A DNA stretch of 6,948 bases from assembly GCA_021800315.1 (NCBI GenBank), contig JAJYZD010000205.1:1-6948 (forward strand). Direction: 5' to 3'. A program made the position numbers and the translations under genes. The stretch is from Bacillota bacterium (GTDB lineage: Bacteria; Bacillota; Desulfotomaculia; Desulfotomaculales; JAJYZD01). Positions 4,905 through 6,948 of this stretch are shown piece after piece (the first letter of the stretch is position 1; each line of letters begins with the position of its first letter). The notes under the pieces were generated by a model that searched no databases, was not told the origin of the DNA, and saw only the letters and a program-made list of their open reading frames with translations.

Positions 4905-6948
4905 GTGGAGGTCGACGGTTCGAGCGCGGTACCTGTGGTTGCCGGGGCCCCTTCGGCCCTGGAGCGGCTCGCTTTCGCCATCCTGCGCGACGGTCCGCGC
5001 TTGCCGGGAGGCCGGTTTGTCGGACTGGAAACAGCGCCGGTGGAACCCTGGCCCCACCAGGCGGTGGTAGCGCGCCGACTGGTGGCCACCTGGCCCTATT
5101 CCTACCTCCTGTGCGACGAAGTGGGTCTGGGCAAGACCATCGAGGCCGGACTGGCGTTCCGGTCGCTCTATCTGTCGGGTTTCGTAAAACGCATCCTTAT
5201 AGCGGCCCCGGCCGGTATTACCGGTCAATGGCACCGCCAGATGGCCAGCAAGCTTTTGCTTTCTTTCGGCCGGGCCCACACCGCGCCCACGGTCGGCCAC
5301 GAATACCTGTTACCCGCCGCGGAAAGGATAACGGCGGCTTCTCTCTTCGCGCCGGACCTGGTCATCCTGTCGACCGGGCTTTTGGCGCGGGATGAACGTT
5401 CCGAAGGTCTGAAGGATGCTCCCGGGTTCGACGTGGCACTGGTGGACGAAGCGCACGCCGCGCGCCGGCGCAATCCTACCCAGGGGGTACGGGTCAACCC
5501 CGAATTCGGGCAGCTCTACACGACCATCCGCGATCGCCTGCGTCCCCGGGCTCGCGCCCTGTGGTTGGCCACGGCTACTCCCATGCAGATCGACCCCGTG
5601 GAGGTATGTGATCTGCTGGCACTGACCAACCGCGTGGGGGCCTTCCAGTTCGACCCCGGGTTGACGTTGCGGTACTACGATATTTTAGCCAAGCTGGTGG
5701 GCGAAGAGAATCCCCACGAGTCCGAGTGGGATTTCCTGCGGCGGGCGGCAAACTCGTTGAGATCCCAGGACCTTCTGTTGTGGGATTTCATCGAGAAACA
5801 GGTCATAGACGGGCGCCTGCGTACCACGGTGCGCAGATGGCTGGAGTACGGGGAAACGCCCAGGGGACGGGACCGCAGCTCGATAAGCCGTTTGATTTTC
5901 GGCGTATCGCCGCTGTCCCGGGTCATGTTGCGCCATACCAGGGGTCTATTGGACGTCTACCGCGGGCGGGGCGAACTCCGGCAAAACCTCGCCCACCGCC
6001 ACATCCTGCCCCTGGAGTCGGTCACGTTCAGCCCGACGGAACAGTTCGCCTATGACCGCCTGCAGGCTTATTGCGAGGGGTTGTCCCGGTTGTTGAGCCG
6101 GGACCGGAGCAGCCGGACCCGGCAGATGATCAGCTTCCTCCTGAGCTTGCTCCGGTTACGCTTCGCCTCGAGTCTTTACGCGCTCAAAGAGACGCTCCGG
6201 CGCCGGCTCGCCAAGGTGGAAGCCACCCTCCGCCAGGAAACGGAGCCGGGTGGGGTTTGGTCAGGGTCTTCGCTGGAGGACTATTTCGATGACGAGGACG
6301 AGGACGACGCGAGGGTGGCCGTTTCGTTGTTGAAGAACCGGTCGGGGCCCGACCTGGAATGGGAACGCGGGTGCCTGCGGGAAATGCTGGACGGACTCAC
6401 GGACCTGACCCATCCTTCGTCCAAAATGGAGATTTTGTTGCAGAAGCTGGATTCACGTCGCGACCGCCGGAGCCGGCGGATCCGGCAGACCGTTGTGTTT
6501 ACCCGCTTTTACGATACCCTGGCCGACATAGTCACCCGCCTGCGTCGGGCCGACCCCGGGATGCTGCTCGGGTCGTACTCCGGCCGGGGAGCGGAGCTTT
6601 TCGACGCCGCCGGCGGCCGGATGGTTGCCGTCGACCGCGAAGAGGTCAAAGAACGCTTTTTGCGCGGTGAGATCGACGTCCTGGTCTGTACCGACGCCGC
6701 CGCCGAAGGTTTGAACCTGCAAACGGCCGACCTGCTGGTCAACTTCGACCTCGGTTGGAACCCGATGAAGATCGAGCAGCGTATTGGCCGGATTGACCGC
6801 ATCGGGCAGAAACACGCCGATATTTACGTTCTTAATCTGTGTTATGCCGGGAGTGCCGAGGAGATCGTCTACGGGCGCCTGTTGACCCGGCTGGCCAATG
6901 CCGCCGGGGTTGTCGGCCGGCAGCAGGTATCCCTTTTACCGGTTCTTC
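4905..6948 (+). CDS. SNF2/RapA-type superfamily 2 helicase, 3'-partial
   Basis: An ATP-driven double-stranded DNA translocase of the SNF2/RapA type. 681 residues are visible and the frame is open to the window edge. Motif I/Walker A is DEVGLGKT at 71-78 (Lys77), preceded by a Q-motif-like PWPHQ. Motif Ia is near IAAPAGITGQW. Motif II is the DEAH box at 181-184. Motif III is TATPM at 223-227. The second RecA lobe shows VVFTRF, motif V TDAAAEGLNLQ from 596, and motif VI QRIGRIDRIGQ at 625-635, all intact. An acidic run at 459-468 (DYFDDEDEDD) sits in the linker between lobes. No nuclease motif is visible, though the C-terminus is missing. The GTG start has GGAGGGAG (4886-4893) 11 nt upstream; TTG 4881 is an alternative. 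It follows the methyltransferase by 115 nt on the same strand and is probably co-transcribed with it. DISARM DrmD is one comparable helicase, but membership is not shown. Confidence 0.9.
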   Translation, partial: MEVDGSSAVPVVAGAPSALERLAFAILRDGPRLPGGRFVGLETAPVEPWPHQAVVARRLVATWPYSYLLCDEVGLGKTIEAGLAFRSLYLSGFVKRILIAAPAGITGQWHRQMASKLLLSFGRAHTAPTVGHEYLLPAAERITAASLFAPDLVILSTGLLARDERSEGLKDAPGFDVALVDEAHAARRRNPTQGVRVNPEFGQLYTTIRDRLRPRARALWLATATPMQIDPVEVCDLLALTNRVGAFQFDPGLTLRYYDILAKLVGEENPHESEWDFLRRAANSLRSQDLLLWDFIEKQVIDGRLRTTVRRWLEYGETPRGRDRSSISRLIFGVSPLSRVMLRHTRGLLDVYRGRGELRQNLAHRHILPLESVTFSPTEQFAYDRLQAYCEGLSRLLSRDRSSRTRQMISFLLSLLRLRFASSLYALKETLRRRLAKVEATLRQETEPGGVWSGSSLEDYFDDEDEDDARVAVSLLKNRSGPDLEWERGCLREMLDGLTDLTHPSSKMEILLQKLDSRRDRRSRRIRQTVVFTRFYDTLADIVTRLRRADPGMLLGSYSGRGAELFDAAGGRMVAVDREEVKERFLRGEIDVLVCTDAAAEGLNLQTADLLVNFDLGWNPMKIEQRIGRIDRIGQKHADIYVLNLCYAGSAEEIVYGRLLTRLANAAGVVGRQQVSLLPVL

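Noticed and set aside
3932..5300. Two long overlapping minus-strand frames (266 and 274 codons) over the methyltransferase end and helicase start
   Set aside because: The proteins are low in complexity, rich in Arg, Pro and Gly, and antisense to well-supported genes; no ribosome binding site or family motif was seen.
1..6948. CRISPR array, tRNA or rRNA genes
   Set aside because: No regularly spaced direct repeats and no recognisable tRNA or rRNA segments were seen on either strand.

Overview
The window is GC-rich (roughly 60% overall by hand count of sampled lines), tightly packed and coded entirely on the + strand. Style and gene content suggest a bacterium, perhaps a GC-rich thermophilic Firmicute such as a Moorella- or Desulfotomaculum-type clostridium. 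That assignment is a guess from gene content; nothing in the window proves taxonomy.

Region 1 (1 to about 895) is the 3' part of an IscB-family element, the RNA-guided nuclease family carried by IS200/IS605-type transposons and ancestral to Cas9. The reading frame is open from the first base to a stop at 811-813 and shows an IscB bridge helix, a four-cysteine insertion, the RuvC-III segment and the C-terminal region. The part that should hold RuvC-II and the whole HNH domain is missing in frame, and the RuvC-III histidine is glutamine. A strong hairpin typical of the right end of such elements (852-893) follows.

Region 2 (915-6948) looks like one operon: a 203-residue protein of unknown function, a 1081-residue DUF1156-type DNA methyltransferase with cysteine (zinc-finger-like) motifs, and a SNF2/RapA-type helicase that runs off the right edge. 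The helicase is the least obvious gene because it starts with GTG and has no stop inside the window. A methyltransferase next to a SNF2-type ATPase is the usual core of restriction-like phage-defence modules (compare DISARM and BREX). This set does not match canonical DISARM, and the remaining partners probably lie downstream. The working idea is that the methyltransferase marks self DNA and the helicase translocates on unmarked DNA; this is inference.

The two junctions are worth attention. The IscB element ends only about 20 bp before the start codon of the operon's first visible gene, so the insertion may have replaced or supplied the operon's promoter. Between methyltransferase and helicase lies a 115-bp leader with a well-placed ribosome binding site, a 16-codon ORF in the helicase frame and an 8-bp perfect stem spanning it.
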